Shown here: in pieces, positions 1-9,278 of the stretch
How the letters are laid out: each line of letters opens with the position of its first letter
Numbering within the stretch: position 1 is the stretch's first letter
Origin: RBG-16-66-30 sp963743205
GTDB lineage: Bacteria; Acidobacteriota; Aminicenantia; Aminicenantales; Saccharicenantaceae
Reading direction: 5' to 3'
Assembly (NCBI GenBank): GCA_963743205.1
Contig: CAVUOW010000005.1
Span: 831,470-895,469, forward strand
DNA: 64,000 bases
Position numbers and translations under genes: made by a program
The notes under the pieces: generated by a model
The model's database searches: none
Seen by the model: only the letters and a program-made list of their open reading frames with translations
Told to the model about the DNA's origin: nothing

Positions 1-1816
1 GCCGTGCGATACGGCGCGGCGCCCGCCGGGTGCCGCAAAAGCCTCGTCGACGCCGCTCCGGTCGTCGCCTCGGTCTTCGAACGGGGAGGCATCGTCTACC
101 GGCAGACCGTATTCGGCTATTCCGAAGGCCTCAGTCCGGACAATGGGCTCTGGGCTTTCGTGGAGCTTCGGGCGGAGAGCACGAATCCGGAGGTGCATCG
201 GACCAAGGCCGGCTTGCACATCGGCCCCGGGAATGCGACCGCGATCGTCCGCACCTGGGACCTGCAGCTCTCCCCCGGCGTCCCGGCAGCTGTCCGCGTC
301 AAGATCCCCTTCGACGGGCCGGATCAAGGCTGGAAGGAAGTCGAAGCGGCCGAGTTCGAAAAGACCAAGCGCGATGTCCTGGATTTCTGGAAAAAAGACC
401 TCGGTTCGGGGACCGCGCTCCGCACCCCCGAAGAACGGGTCAACGAGGCCCGCCGGGCCTGGCTGGCGTTCGCTTCGCTCGACGTCGACAAGGTCGAAGG
501 CGTCCTCGAGCCCCACGACGGTGCGGGGTTCTACGAGCAGGTCTATGGCTACAGCGCCGCGCTCTATGCCCACGCCCTCGACCTCTGGGGAAGGCCTGAA
601 GAGGCCCGCCGGGTCCTCGACTCCCTCCTGACCCTCCAGGCGCCGGACGGACTTTTCACGTCGCATTTCGGGACCCCGGACACGGGAGCGCTGCTCTTCG
701 CCATGTGCGAGCATTTCACGCTCACCGGCGACGGCGCCTGGCTGAAACGGGTCGCGCCGAACATGATCCGCATGGCCGGCTGGGTCACGGCCAAGCGCCG
801 GGAGTCGATGACGCCTCCGGGCGCGCCCCGGACCTCGACCTACGGCCTGATCAAGTTCCGGCCTTACGCCGACAGCCTGGACCCGGCCTACGATTATTTC
901 GGGGATACCTATTGCGCGGCCGGGCTGGAGAAGACGGCGCGCGCCCTGGCCGCTGTCGGCCTCGCGGAGGACGCCGGGCGGATCGCCCTCGAGGCCAAGG
1001 CCTATCGCCGGGACATCATCGTCTCGATGGAGATGGCGGCGTTCGAGAGCGGCGGCCTGAAGGTCCTGCCGCTCGAGCCCGAGACGCACCGCATCCTCAA
1101 CGATTCGAAGGGCCGGGCGAGCGACTATTACAGTCTCATTTCAAGCTGCATGCTGGAGAGCGAATTCCTGCCAGCGACGGACGAGCGCGCCGGCTGGGTC
1201 ATGCGTTTCCTCGAACAGAAGGGCGGCCTACGCCTCGGCATGTGCGAATTCGGCGGCGGCATCGATCATGCCTACACCTACGGCTATTGGCTCGACTGCC
1301 TCAAGCTCGATCAGGTCAAGCGAGCGATCCTCGGCTTTTACGGCTCGCTGGCCTATGGCATGTCCCGGGAGACCTATTCCGGCGTCGAAGTGACGCATAT
1401 GTTCACGGGAGACAACGAGCCGACCCTCCCCCACCTCTATTCCTGCACCCAGCAGCTGCGCCTCTTGCGGATGATGCTCGTCCAGGAGGACGGCGACCGC
1501 CTCTGGCTGGGCCGGGCCCTGCCGAGCCATTGGCTGGGCGGCGAGGCCGTAACCGAGATCAGAGACGCGCCGACGGCGTTCGGCCCGGTCTCGTTCGTGA
1601 TCCACCCTCACCCTAAGCAGGACCGGACCGACGTCGAGCTTTGGCCGCCGGCGAGGCACACGCCGAAAACGATCCTGCTGCGGCTCAGAGACCCGGAGAT
1701 GCGGGAGATCGCCGACGTCAAGGTCAACGGCGAGGCCATCAGGACGTTCACCGGAGACACGATCGAGCTCGAGATCTCCCGCGGGACACCTGGATATCGA
1801 GGTAACCTACCGCTAG
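1..1816 (+). CDS. Six-hairpin glycosidase-like protein, 3' part, with one frameshift
   Basis: The reading frame is open from the window edge, so the true start probably lies upstream. The roughly 600 residues look like an (alpha/alpha)6-barrel carbohydrate enzyme: repeated helical stretches rich in Trp, Tyr and Gly, a run near residues 170-190 (FYEQVYGYSAAL), a GDNEPTLPHLY stretch near residue 467, then a beta-rich C-terminal domain with the motif LWLGRALPSHWL. The frame that holds all this runs past a natural end into nonsense that overlaps the photolyase gene. A one-base shift near 1790 gives the expected ending HLDIEVTYR and a TAG at 1814-1816, which I take as the real end. I recognise the fold type but no specific family or substrate. 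The gene is convergent with the photolyase gene and their stop codons overlap. Confidence 0.6.
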
Positions 1817-3230
1817 CCGCGCCGGGCCCGCGGCGGCTTTCGTGGCGAGCTGCGGCTTATGCTCTTGGCCAGACGGTACATCGCCAGGGCGCGGAGGCTC
1901 TCGGCGGCATGGTCGACGATGGGCGAAGGGTATCCCCCGGGCGGCCGGCCCTCGACCGCGATCCAGAGCGATGGATGAGGTCCGGGGCGGCCTTTTTCAG
2001 CTCAGGCACCCAGCGCCTGATATAAGCGGCCCCGGGATCGTACCGTTTCTGCTGCAGCCAGGGGTTGAAGATGCGGAAGTACGGCGCGGCGTCGCAGCCC
2101 GTGGAGGCGACCCACTGCCAGTTCCCGTTGTTGACGCACGGGTCATAGTCCTCGAGCCGGGTGGCGAAATACCGCTCCCCTTCCCGCCAGTCGACGTGAA
2201 GGTCCTTGACCAGGAATGACGCGCAGACCATGCGCACCCGGTTGTGCATGAACCCCGTGGCGTTCAATTGGCGCATGCCCGCGTCGACCATGGGGAAGCC
2301 GGTCGTCCCCTCCTGCCAGCGCCGGAACCGGCGGGGATCGTCGCGCCAGACCAGCTGCTCGTACTCGGCATGGAAAGGATGGCCGAAGACGCGCTCGAAG
2401 TGGACCGCGACATGGGTGAAGAAATCCCGCCAATAGAGCTGGCGTAGGAGGGGATGGCCGGGCCGCAGGCCTTTTCGCACCGCCAGGGCGAATTCCCGGA
2501 TCGATATCGTGCCGAACTTGTTGTGCGGGGAGAGCCCGGTCGTTCCGTCAAGAGCGGGGAGATCCCGGGTCTTCTCGTAATCCTCGAATCGATCCATTCT
2601 CTTGAGGATCCGCACGGCTTCGGTCCGGCCGCCCTGCCGGAAAAGCCGGTCGTTCTTCCGGCCGAGGATCCGCTCAAAGACGGCCTCGCCCGCCTCGGTC
2701 GGGATCTTGCGGGCATGATAGTTGGCCAAGGTCGTCTTCTGCGGCAGGGACACGTCCAGAGCGCGTGAAGCGTTGAAGAAAGGCGTGAACACCGTATAGG
2801 GACCACCGCCGGCCTTGGCGACCGCCTCGGGCTCGTTGAGGAGCGCGTCGCCACAGGACACGAATGCGGCGTTCTGTTCCCTGCAGGCGTCATCGATGGC
2901 TTTGTCGCGAAGCCGGCTGAAGGGCGTATAGTCCCGATTGACATAGACCGCGTCGAGGCTCTCGGAGCGGATGAGGCCGGCGACGACCTTTTCCGCTTCA
3001 CCCAGGAAGAGGAAGAGGTGCGAGCCCCGGGCGCGGAGCTGTCTGTCGAGGTCCATCAGAGAGGTGATAAGGAACTGGAGGGCGTTCTCGCTTTTGTAGG
3101 GGTGGGCGCCGGTCTGCCGCGGGTCGAAGATAAAGGCGGGGATGACGGTCGCCGAATCGCGAAGGGCGCGGATGAGACCGGAGTTGTCCGCAAGACGCAG
3201 GTCCCTCCGGAAGATGAATAGGGTCTTCAC
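1813..3230 (-). CDS. phr: Deoxyribodipyrimidine photolyase, C-terminus frameshifted
   Basis: Light-driven repair of pyrimidine dimers with FAD and an antenna cofactor. The N-terminus MKTLFIFRRDLRLADN is the photolyase/cryptochrome antenna-domain start. The C-terminal half carries the FAD-binding features, such as LYWRDFFTHVA, GFPMVDAGMRQL and the NNGNWQWVASTG stretch. The continuous frame loses similarity after APDLIHR. A one-base shift near 1966 restores the expected ending (GYPSPIVDHAAESLRALAMY) and a stop at 1813-1815, giving about 470 residues, the normal family length. ATG at 3230 overlaps the stop of the upstream DUF1295 gene (ATGA), so the two are probably co-translated. The substrate class (CPD rather than 6-4) is inferred from general resemblance only. 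Confidence 0.85.
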
Positions 3231-4000
3231 GTCTTCTTCGGGAACCAGGGAACGAACATCGACGTCCTGGCTTTATAAGCTTCCCAGTCCGGCCGGCCCG
3301 CGTACTTGCGTTCGAGGAGCGGCACCCCGGAAACGAATACGAGCAGGAGAGTGATCATGAGCGGCCCGAGGAGCGCGACCCCGCCGGCGGCCGAGGGAAA
3401 CGCAATGAGGCCGATCCCCCACCACAGGGCCGCTTCCCCGAAATAGTTCGGATGGCGGGTCGTCGACCAAAGCCCCCGGGTCATCAGCCGGCCCTTGTTC
3501 GCCGGGTTGCGGATGTGCGCGGCCAGTTGACGGTCCCCGACGGCCTCGAAGACGAATCCCGCCGCGAACACCAGCGCGCCGACAACCTCGAGGGCGCCGA
3601 GCGGCCGGGCCGGGGAGCTGAAGACGACCGTGATGGGAAGCGACACGATGAGCATCAGGAGGCCCTGCAGCGTGAAAATGAAAAAGAACGATTTGACGAC
3701 AACCGCTCTTCCCCAGTCTTTTCGCATCTTGGCATAACGGAAGTCCTCGGGCTTGCCCCGGTTCCTCGAGAAGATGTGGAACGAGAGCCTGAGTCCCCAG
3801 ACCAGGACCAGGGCCGTCACGAGCGCCTTGGCCGGATAAAGGACGGGTTCGCGGATGAAGAGCGCGGCCGTCACGACGATGAAGCCGAGCCCCCAGGCGA
3901 TGTCGACGACGCCGTTGTTCTTCAGCAGCTGGGCCAGGACGAAGACGGCGGTCATGAAGATCAAGATGGTCATCGCGGCGGTCGGAAGCAGGCTCGGCAT
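3227..4000 (-). CDS. DUF1295 family membrane protein (steroid 5-alpha-reductase-like)
   Basis: A 257-residue integral membrane protein with about six hydrophobic segments. The C-terminal region has the signature TRGLWSTTRHPNYFGEAALW, shared by DUF1295, isoprenylcysteine methyltransferase and steroid 5-alpha-reductase folds, which places it in the DUF1295 family. Members are thought to be membrane oxidoreductases or methyltransferases, and the substrate is unknown. It lies immediately upstream of the photolyase gene with a 4-base overlap. In many bacteria DUF1295, photolyase and cyclopropane-fatty-acid synthase genes are neighbours, so the pairing may be functional. Confidence 0.8.
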   Translation of the reverse strand: MPSLLPTAAMTILIFMTAVFVLAQLLKNNGVVDIAWGLGFIVVTAALFIREPVLYPAKALVTALVLVWGLRLSFHIFSRNRGKPEDFRYAKMRKDWGRAVVVKSFFFIFTLQGLLMLIVSLPITVVFSSPARPLGALEVVGALVFAAGFVFEAVGDRQLAAHIRNPANKGRLMTRGLWSTTRHPNYFGEAALWWGIGLIAFPSAAGGVALLGPLMITLLLVFVSGVPLLERKYAGRPDWEAYKARTSMFVPWFPKKT

Positions 4001-4030
4001 GGCTCCCCCCTGATCAATCCAACGTGCGCG

Positions 4031-5845
4031 TCATCCCTCGGCAAGGAATGAGACCGCGACGGCCCCTACCCCCGCGTTCGATCCGATCGCCGGCGAGATG
4101 TCCAAGGTGAAAGCGGGTTTCCGGCCGAGCACGAACTCCACTTCCGAGGCATAGGCGAGCGCGCCCTCCGGATTGTGGGCGTGAAGGATGCAGTAGTCAC
4201 GGACGCGGCCGGCCCCGGCGTCGGCCCTCAGGTGATTCAGGATCTTTCTGAGAACCCCCCGCTGGCTGAAGGCCTTGCCGAATATCTTCGATTCCCCGGT
4301 TTCGTTCAGGGAAACGATCGGCTTGAGGTTCAGCAGGCGCGCGACCGCCCCGGCCATGGGACTGACCCGCCCGCCGCGGACCATGTACTTCAGCGTCCGG
4401 ACGCCCACCAGGATCTTGGCCATCGGCAGCATCTTCTCCGCTTCCGCCACCGCCTCGTCGTGGGAGCTCCCTCGTTCGACGAGGCGCGCGATCGTCAGGA
4501 CGAGGAGCCCGAGGGAGCCGGACAGGGTCCGGGAATCGATGACCGTGATCCTTTTCCCCGTCTGTTCCGAGACCCGGCGGGCGGCCGCGAGGCTCGTCGA
4601 ATAGGTGCCACTCAACTTCTTCGAGAGATGGATGGCCATGATCGAATCGTAATGGCCGGCCAGGTTCGCGTAAAGACTCTCAAAGGTCTGCGGGCTCGGT
4701 TGGGCGGTCTTGGGGAATTCCCGCCGCTCATCGAGCATCATGTAGAACTGATCCGGCGTGATCGTGACCTTGTCGAGATAGGGGCTGTCGCCGAAGCTGA
4801 CTTGCAGAGGGACGACGTGGACCTGGTAGCGGTCGAGGACGTCCGGAGGGAGATCGCAGCAGGAATCCGTCACCAGCGCGATCGGCCATTTCCGGGCGTG
4901 GGCCGCTTCGTACTGCCGGAGCATGTCGTCCGCCTTCTGGAAAGCGATCGCTCCGAAATTCCTGATCTTGTAGAACAGCTCCGCGGGCGTGTCGGTATGG
5001 ATGTGGAAGCGAAGGGCATCGGGGGAGCCGGCGATGACCAGCGAATCGCCGAATCCGGCGATCTCGCGCTTCAACGCCTCTTTATCGAGCCCGGCGCCTT
5101 CGCGCCCCGGCAGGGGCCTGATCAGGCCCTCGGTGCAATAGCGTCGACGGGCCGGGGCGGAGGGGACCTCGACAAGATGCTCGATCGCGGCCGCTTCCCT
5201 CTTGATCGAGAGGATCTTCTTGTGCGAGGGCTTGGCCAGGAAATCGATCACGCCCTCGAGGAACAGGACCATACCCTTGGAGCCGGCGTCGACGACGTTC
5301 GCCCGCCGCATCGCCTCCAGCCGGTGCCGGGTTTCCTGCAGGGCCTCGACCGCCCGGACTTGGGCCCGCGTCAGCACCTTGAGGAAGGTCTCGGATTCCT
5401 CCTTCGGAGAGGCCACGGACTCGGCCCACCTGCGGAGGACCGTGATCATCGTCCCTTCGGCCGGTTCGGAGATCGCCTCGTACATATAGCGGACGGCGTT
5501 GCGGACGGACTGGCCGAAGTGCGCCAGCGAAACCTCGTGCGAATCCCGGGAATCCGCGCTGATGCCATAGAGGAATTGGGCGAAGATGACCCCGGAATTG
5601 CCCCGCGCGCCCTCGAGGGCGGCGGCGGCGATGGCCTTGGACGTGACCTTGTAGGACCGGTTCGGCCGGACGCGCTCGATGATGGCCCGGACCGTCGAGG
5701 CGAGGTTGGATCCCGTGTCCGCGTCGGGAACGGGAAAGACGTTGATCCGGTTCAGCTCTTTCTGGTTCTCCAGGATCTTCTTCGCCCCGGCCAGGAAGGC
5801 GTAATAATACGCTTTCCCGGTCAGACGAGCGCTCGCCAGCTCCAT
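4031..5845 (-). CDS. DAK2 (DhaL-like) and DegV domain fusion protein
   Basis: A 604-residue two-domain protein. Residues 10-200 are a DAK2/DhaL-type phosphatase domain: the NVFPVPDADTGSNL motif supplies the Asp ligands for Mg-nucleotide, followed by LEGARGNSGVIFAQF. From about residue 315 it is a DegV domain (VTDSCCDLPPDVLD, then SKKLSGTYSTS), the family that binds fatty acids as the FakB component. In Firmicutes FakA (DAK2-containing kinase) and FakB are separate and together phosphorylate exogenous fatty acids. Here the two parts sit in one chain, which suggests a self-contained fatty-acid binding or transfer protein. ATG at 5845, 13 bases downstream of the DUF2177 gene. Confidence 0.85.
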   Translation of the reverse strand: MELASARLTGKAYYYAFLAGAKKILENQKELNRINVFPVPDADTGSNLASTVRAIIERVRPNRSYKVTSKAIAAAALEGARGNSGVIFAQFLYGISADSRDSHEVSLAHFGQSVRNAVRYMYEAISEPAEGTMITVLRRWAESVASPKEESETFLKVLTRAQVRAVEALQETRHRLEAMRRANVVDAGSKGMVLFLEGVIDFLAKPSHKKILSIKREAAAIEHLVEVPSAPARRRYCTEGLIRPLPGREGAGLDKEALKREIAGFGDSLVIAGSPDALRFHIHTDTPAELFYKIRNFGAIAFQKADDMLRQYEAAHARKWPIALVTDSCCDLPPDVLDRYQVHVVPLQVSFGDSPYLDKVTITPDQFYMMLDERREFPKTAQPSPQTFESLYANLAGHYDSIMAIHLSKKLSGTYSTSLAAARRVSEQTGKRITVIDSRTLSGSLGLLVLTIARLVERGSSHDEAVAEAEKMLPMAKILVGVRTLKYMVRGGRVSPMAGAVARLLNLKPIVSLNETGESKIFGKAFSQRGVLRKILNHLRADAGAGRVRDYCILHAHNPEGALAYASEVEFVLGRKPAFTLDISPAIGSNAGVGAVAVSFLAEG

Positions 5846-5858
5846 GCGCGGTTCCCGA

Positions 5859-6284
5859 TCAGGCGACCTTCAGGAGCTTGCCGGCCCAGGCGATGAAAAA
5901 GCCGGCGAAGGCCCCGATGATTGGTCCCCAGACGACCTCAAGGACGGTCATGGCCGGGCTCCAATCCCGGATGAGCCAGTGATTGACCAGGCCGTAGACC
6001 GAGATCCCGAGGATGCCGCCCATCATGCACGAGACGACGCTCCTGAGGGTGGCCGCCTCGGAATGGAAATGGAGGGCGGCGAGGACCACGAACGCCGTGA
6101 TCACCAGGACCTGGGAGAGGAGCCCGCTGACATTATTGAATACCGGCTTGCCGTCGACGACAACCGCCACCCGCTTGATGTCGGCGCCATAAACCTTGCC
6201 CCAGATGCCGAGGTGCCACAGGGCGTCCACGGCGCTGATCGCAACGAAGGACACGACCCACAGAAGCGCGTATTTCAGGACCAT
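5859..6284 (-). CDS. DUF2177 family four-helix membrane protein
   Basis: A 141-residue protein with four hydrophobic segments, matching the DUF2177 family: ALWHLGIWGKVYGADI loop after helix 1, then a conserved end VWGPIIGAFAGFFIAWAG. Function unknown. I chose ATG at 6284 rather than the upstream TTG because a purine-rich GAGAGG site lies about 6 bases ahead of it. It is followed after 13 bases by the DAK2-DegV gene, so the two probably share the promoter near 6330. Confidence 0.75.
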   Translation of the reverse strand: MVLKYALLWVVSFVAISAVDALWHLGIWGKVYGADIKRVAVVVDGKPVFNNVSGLLSQVLVITAFVVLAALHFHSEAATLRSVVSCMMGGILGISVYGLVNHWLIRDWSPAMTVLEVVWGPIIGAFAGFFIAWAGKLLKVA

Positions 6285-6324
6285 GGTTCCTCTCAAGACC
6301 CATCACTGATATAGAACGCCGGGT

Positions 6325-6333
6325 ATTATAGCA
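6325..6333 (-). promoter_or_regulatory. Extended -10 promoter for the DUF2177/DegV unit
   Basis: On the minus strand the sequence reads TGC-TATAAT (TATAAT at 6330-6325), an extended -10 element about 40 bases upstream of the DUF2177 start codon. A weak TTGCAA (6355-6350) lies 19 bases further upstream as a possible -35. Confidence 0.45.
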
Positions 6334-6457
6334 GAGATGAATCTAGGGGTTGCAAGCCCCTCTTCAGAGGCCGTCCGTTGAGCCGGGAAATACGAATTCG
6401 GGCCTGGAAGACGAAGGGCTGCCCTTTGTCTTCGAGCGGTTCGAACGGCGGCCTCGG

Positions 6458-7615
6458 CTAAAATGTCACGGCGACCGCGGTAGTCAGGCCCGCGGTCACG
6501 CTGACAGGCGTCGTCTGCGTCACTTTCCCTTCGGTCCAAGAGACGAGGGTGTATTCGCCGGCCGGAAGGGTCAGGGGATCAGGGTTGCCGTTGACGACGC
6601 TGATCGATTTGATCTCGATCACGACATTCGCGCTGTCCAGGGTCGCGGCCTGCCGGATGGAGAGCGTTACGGGGATATCGGTCATCGCGCCCGTGATCGC
6701 GATGTTGACCGTGCCAACGCCCGTGGGGTCGGCCAGGGCGAAATCCTTGGTGTACGCGTTGCCGTTGTCGATCAGGAATCTTTGCGCGAAAGGCACGAGG
6801 CCTTCTTTGCCCGCGACGAGGTTGATCGTGGTCGGCGCGTCCACCGCAAAGAAGAATTTATAGGCGCCCCTTTGGGCGTCGGTGTCGTCGGTAAAGGTCG
6901 ACGTCAAAACGGCGACCTGGTCCTTGAGATCGGCGGCGGTGTCGTCATAGACCTGGACGCTGACGAGAGCTCCCCCCAAGGCGCTTTGATCGGCCTGCTT
7001 GGTCACCATCCCGGCGATGACCGTCGCAACGGCCGTGTCGACCACCTGGATCGTCGGCTTCAGCAGGTATTTTCCGCTGTTGCCGGCAACGACAACCGAG
7101 CGCGAGGCGTCGAAATCGAAGGTCAGCTCGGTCGTGCTGTTCGCATTGATATCAAATCCTTGGACGAGCTTGATCCCGGTTTGCATGCCGCTCGGGATCT
7201 TCAGCTCGTGGATATCGCCGATCTTATCGATGACATAATTCGCGAAGGGATGGGAGTGGCCCTGGATGTTGAGGCCGTTGTCCTGCTGGGTGCCGATGAT
7301 AAGCCGCAGCTGCGTGTAGCGGCCGGCGTCGAGGCTGACGATCCCCAGCTGCTCCCTGACGCCGTTCGCAAGGGCCAAAAGATCGATGGTCTTGTTCGGC
7401 TCGAGGACCGTCTTCCAGGTGCTTTCCGTCTGGCCCGCCGCGTGGACCGCGATCTCCTTGATCGTGACGTAGACAGCGTCGTAATCATCTGACGGCTTGT
7501 CGATGAGGCTCATCGAGAGCCGCCCCGTATCGCCGCCGGACGAGCAGGCGTAGAGCCCAACGAGCAAAACAGCCAATAAAGAGAGACACTTGCCATTCGA
7601 AATGCGGGATTTCAT
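6458..7615 (-). CDS. DUF4382 domain lipoprotein with carboxypeptidase-like C-terminal domain
   Basis: A secreted lipoprotein of 385 residues. The N-terminus has basic residues, a hydrophobic stretch and a lipobox ending LLVGLYAC, so Cys-23 should be lipidated. Residues 30-165 match DUF4382 (GRLSMSLIDKPSDDYDAVYV, then KTIDLLALANG and YTQLRLII). The C-terminal half is beta-rich with a surface-type repeat pattern (TVIAGMVTKQ..ALGGALVSVQVYD), like carboxypeptidase-regulatory or Ig-like domains. ATG at 7615 was chosen over the longer frame because AGGAG lies about 9 bases upstream. Function unknown; probably surface exposed. Confidence 0.8.
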   Translation of the reverse strand: MKSRISNGKCLSLLAVLLVGLYACSSGGDTGRLSMSLIDKPSDDYDAVYVTIKEIAVHAAGQTESTWKTVLEPNKTIDLLALANGVREQLGIVSLDAGRYTQLRLIIGTQQDNGLNIQGHSHPFANYVIDKIGDIHELKIPSGMQTGIKLVQGFDINANSTTELTFDFDASRSVVVAGNSGKYLLKPTIQVVDTAVATVIAGMVTKQADQSALGGALVSVQVYDDTAADLKDQVAVLTSTFTDDTDAQRGAYKFFFAVDAPTTINLVAGKEGLVPFAQRFLIDNGNAYTKDFALADPTGVGTVNIAITGAMTDIPVTLSIRQAATLDSANVVIEIKSISVVNGNPDPLTLPAGEYTLVSWTEGKVTQTTPVSVTAGLTTAVAVTF

Positions 7616-7951
7616 AGGACAATCTCCTTTTCCGAAAGATCCTTCCAGCCCCAATCCGTCTTTCTAGATGATAGTCTTCGGCCGGACGGGCGTCAAGGGG
7701 CCGGTCCCGTCGAGCCGGGGCTGGAGTTCCAGACCGGGTCGAGGGCCGTTTCTATTTTGGCTAACCTGTTGATTATTAACGGCGATGTACTGAATATTCG
7801 GACTTGAGAAAGAATCTGGAGTGTGAATCAATTCCTGGTTATTCGACGAATAGATATGGTCCGAGCAGGTACGCCAGTGTCCAGATATTGGACAGTTGCT
7901 AGGCCCCCACCCAAGGCCTCAACGCTATCGTCCGAAGCACGCCCGGTCACA
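7616..7951. other. Intergenic gap, 336 bases, lower GC
   Basis: No convincing gene on either strand. The middle section (about 7750-7860) is clearly more AT-rich than the surroundings and should hold the promoter for the lipoprotein gene. A 6-base inverted repeat, TGTCCA-GATAT-TGGACA, lies at 7878-7894 without any clear assignment. Confidence 0.5.
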
Positions 7952-8797
7952 TCATTTTGGACGGGGTCCGGCAAATTCCGACAGCTTCCTGAGTTTCATG
8001 GCCGGATCGTTGGAGACATCCTGCCGCAGCCAGCCCAGATGGCCGGCCCCGTAGATCACCAGCACCCGTTCATTCGGAGACTCGATGATCCTGGCGATAT
8101 TGTTGAAAATGCGGATGTTGCGCTGATACCAGCTGGCCAGAAGGTCCGGTCCGGCGTAGTCGCCCGGTTCTCCCAGGCGGGCTTCGCGGAAGTAGAAGCC
8201 GACGTCCTGCGCGACCTTCTGATCGTCGTTCATGTAGAGCAGTGTCTCGAGCACGGTGTGCGAATGGAGGTAGGCATCCTGCTGCTTGACCATCTCGCCG
8301 ATCTCGGACTGGATCCGGTCCATGGTCTGCGACTGCCCGGTGGCCTTGGCGTAGTTGATCACCCGCTGCCAGGGGAACTCGCCATCGATGTCCACCGGGC
8401 AGATGGCCTTCAGCCCGAGCTCTTTCGCCAGCCGGAACCCGACCTGTTCGATCTCGTTTTGCGTCAGCGTGTACTTGCCGGCCAGGTATTCGGCGTATTG
8501 CTTCGGGCGACGGTCCTCGTACACCGTGGACTCGATGGCGATCTTGGTCGGCTTGAACCGCTTCAAGACTTCGAGCAGCTCGCCGATCTCGGCTTGCCGC
8601 TTCGGCGAGAGCACGTCATCCGCCTTCATGTTGAAGACATCGCGGCCCGGATTGGCCATGTGATAGGTCCCGAGGATCAGGACTTCGGCGCGCTGAGACG
8701 GCGCTGTCTGCGCAACGGCGCTACCGGACGATACAACGGCAAGAAGTGCGATCGCCGCCAGGCCCAGCGAGGCCCGGACAAAAGTGAATTTTTTCAT
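7952..8797 (-). CDS. DUF5694 family secreted protein
   Basis: A 281-residue exported protein. An N-terminal signal peptide (KKFTF start, hydrophobic core, SAVAQ cleavage region near residue 29) precedes a domain starting AEVLILGTYHMANPGRDVFN. This pattern and the late GAGHLGWL motif recall DUF5694 and, distantly, TraB/GumN-type metal-dependent proteins with a GTxH motif. ATG at 8797 has GGAGG upstream. Function unknown; the conserved His and acidic residues suggest a hydrolase, which is inference. It is flanked by gaps on both sides and appears to be a single-gene unit. Confidence 0.7.
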   Translation of the reverse strand: MKKFTFVRASLGLAAIALLAVVSSGSAVAQTAPSQRAEVLILGTYHMANPGRDVFNMKADDVLSPKRQAEIGELLEVLKRFKPTKIAIESTVYEDRRPKQYAEYLAGKYTLTQNEIEQVGFRLAKELGLKAICPVDIDGEFPWQRVINYAKATGQSQTMDRIQSEIGEMVKQQDAYLHSHTVLETLLYMNDDQKVAQDVGFYFREARLGEPGDYAGPDLLASWYQRNIRIFNNIARIIESPNERVLVIYGAGHLGWLRQDVSNDPAMKLRKLSEFAGPRPK

Positions 8798-9049
8798 TGT
8801 GGCAGTCCTCCGCATCGGATTTCAACCGAATAGACGGCCCGAACCGGCGAAAAGTTGCCTCGAATCACGCAGGTCAGGGCCGCTGCCGCATGCCCGCGGC
8901 CAGAGAGCCTCACCGGAAAGGTGGACTTCCACGCGCCCTTCGTTGATCGACCTGGCGAATAGAATCGACTATTTCTGTCAATAAAGACGACATTATTCCG
9001 CCCTGGCGTCCAGATCACGAAGTTTTCCACAGAAATCTTCGTGCGGGTC

Positions 9050-9076
9050 TTGACATGACGCTTTAATTCCTATAAT
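9050..9076 (+). promoter_or_regulatory. Probable sigma70-type promoter ahead of the multicopper oxidase gene
   Basis: TTGACA at 9050-9055 and TATAAT at 9071-9076 are both consensus but separated by 15 rather than 17 bases. They lie in an AT-rich patch inside the 480-base gap 8798-9278. The remaining 200 bases down to the oxidase start are purine-rich leader with an AAGGAG site just before ATG 9279. Nothing else was recognised in this gap. Confidence 0.45.
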
Positions 9077-9278
9077 TCCTACTTAATATATAGGATATAA
9101 CGTATTTGCCGGCCGCATGAATGTCGGGGGTGAAGTGGGAAGCCAAGAAAATCGCCATGAAGGAGGAGAGGGGAAAGAGGCGCTACAAACAATGGGACAA
9201 AAAGCAGGGGGAATTTCACGGGGTTAAGGAAGGGGGAAAACCAAGGGCAAGATTGGTTTCCCTGTCACAAGGAGAATA

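Noticed and set aside
4175..5896. Open frame of 573 codons antisense to the DAK2-DegV gene
   Set aside because: Arg/Asp/Gly-rich shadow product without motifs; the DAK2-DegV gene explains the region.
7878..7894. Palindrome TGTCCA-GATAT-TGGACA as an operator
   Set aside because: Only six bases per arm, not placed at a recognisable promoter and not repeated elsewhere in the window.
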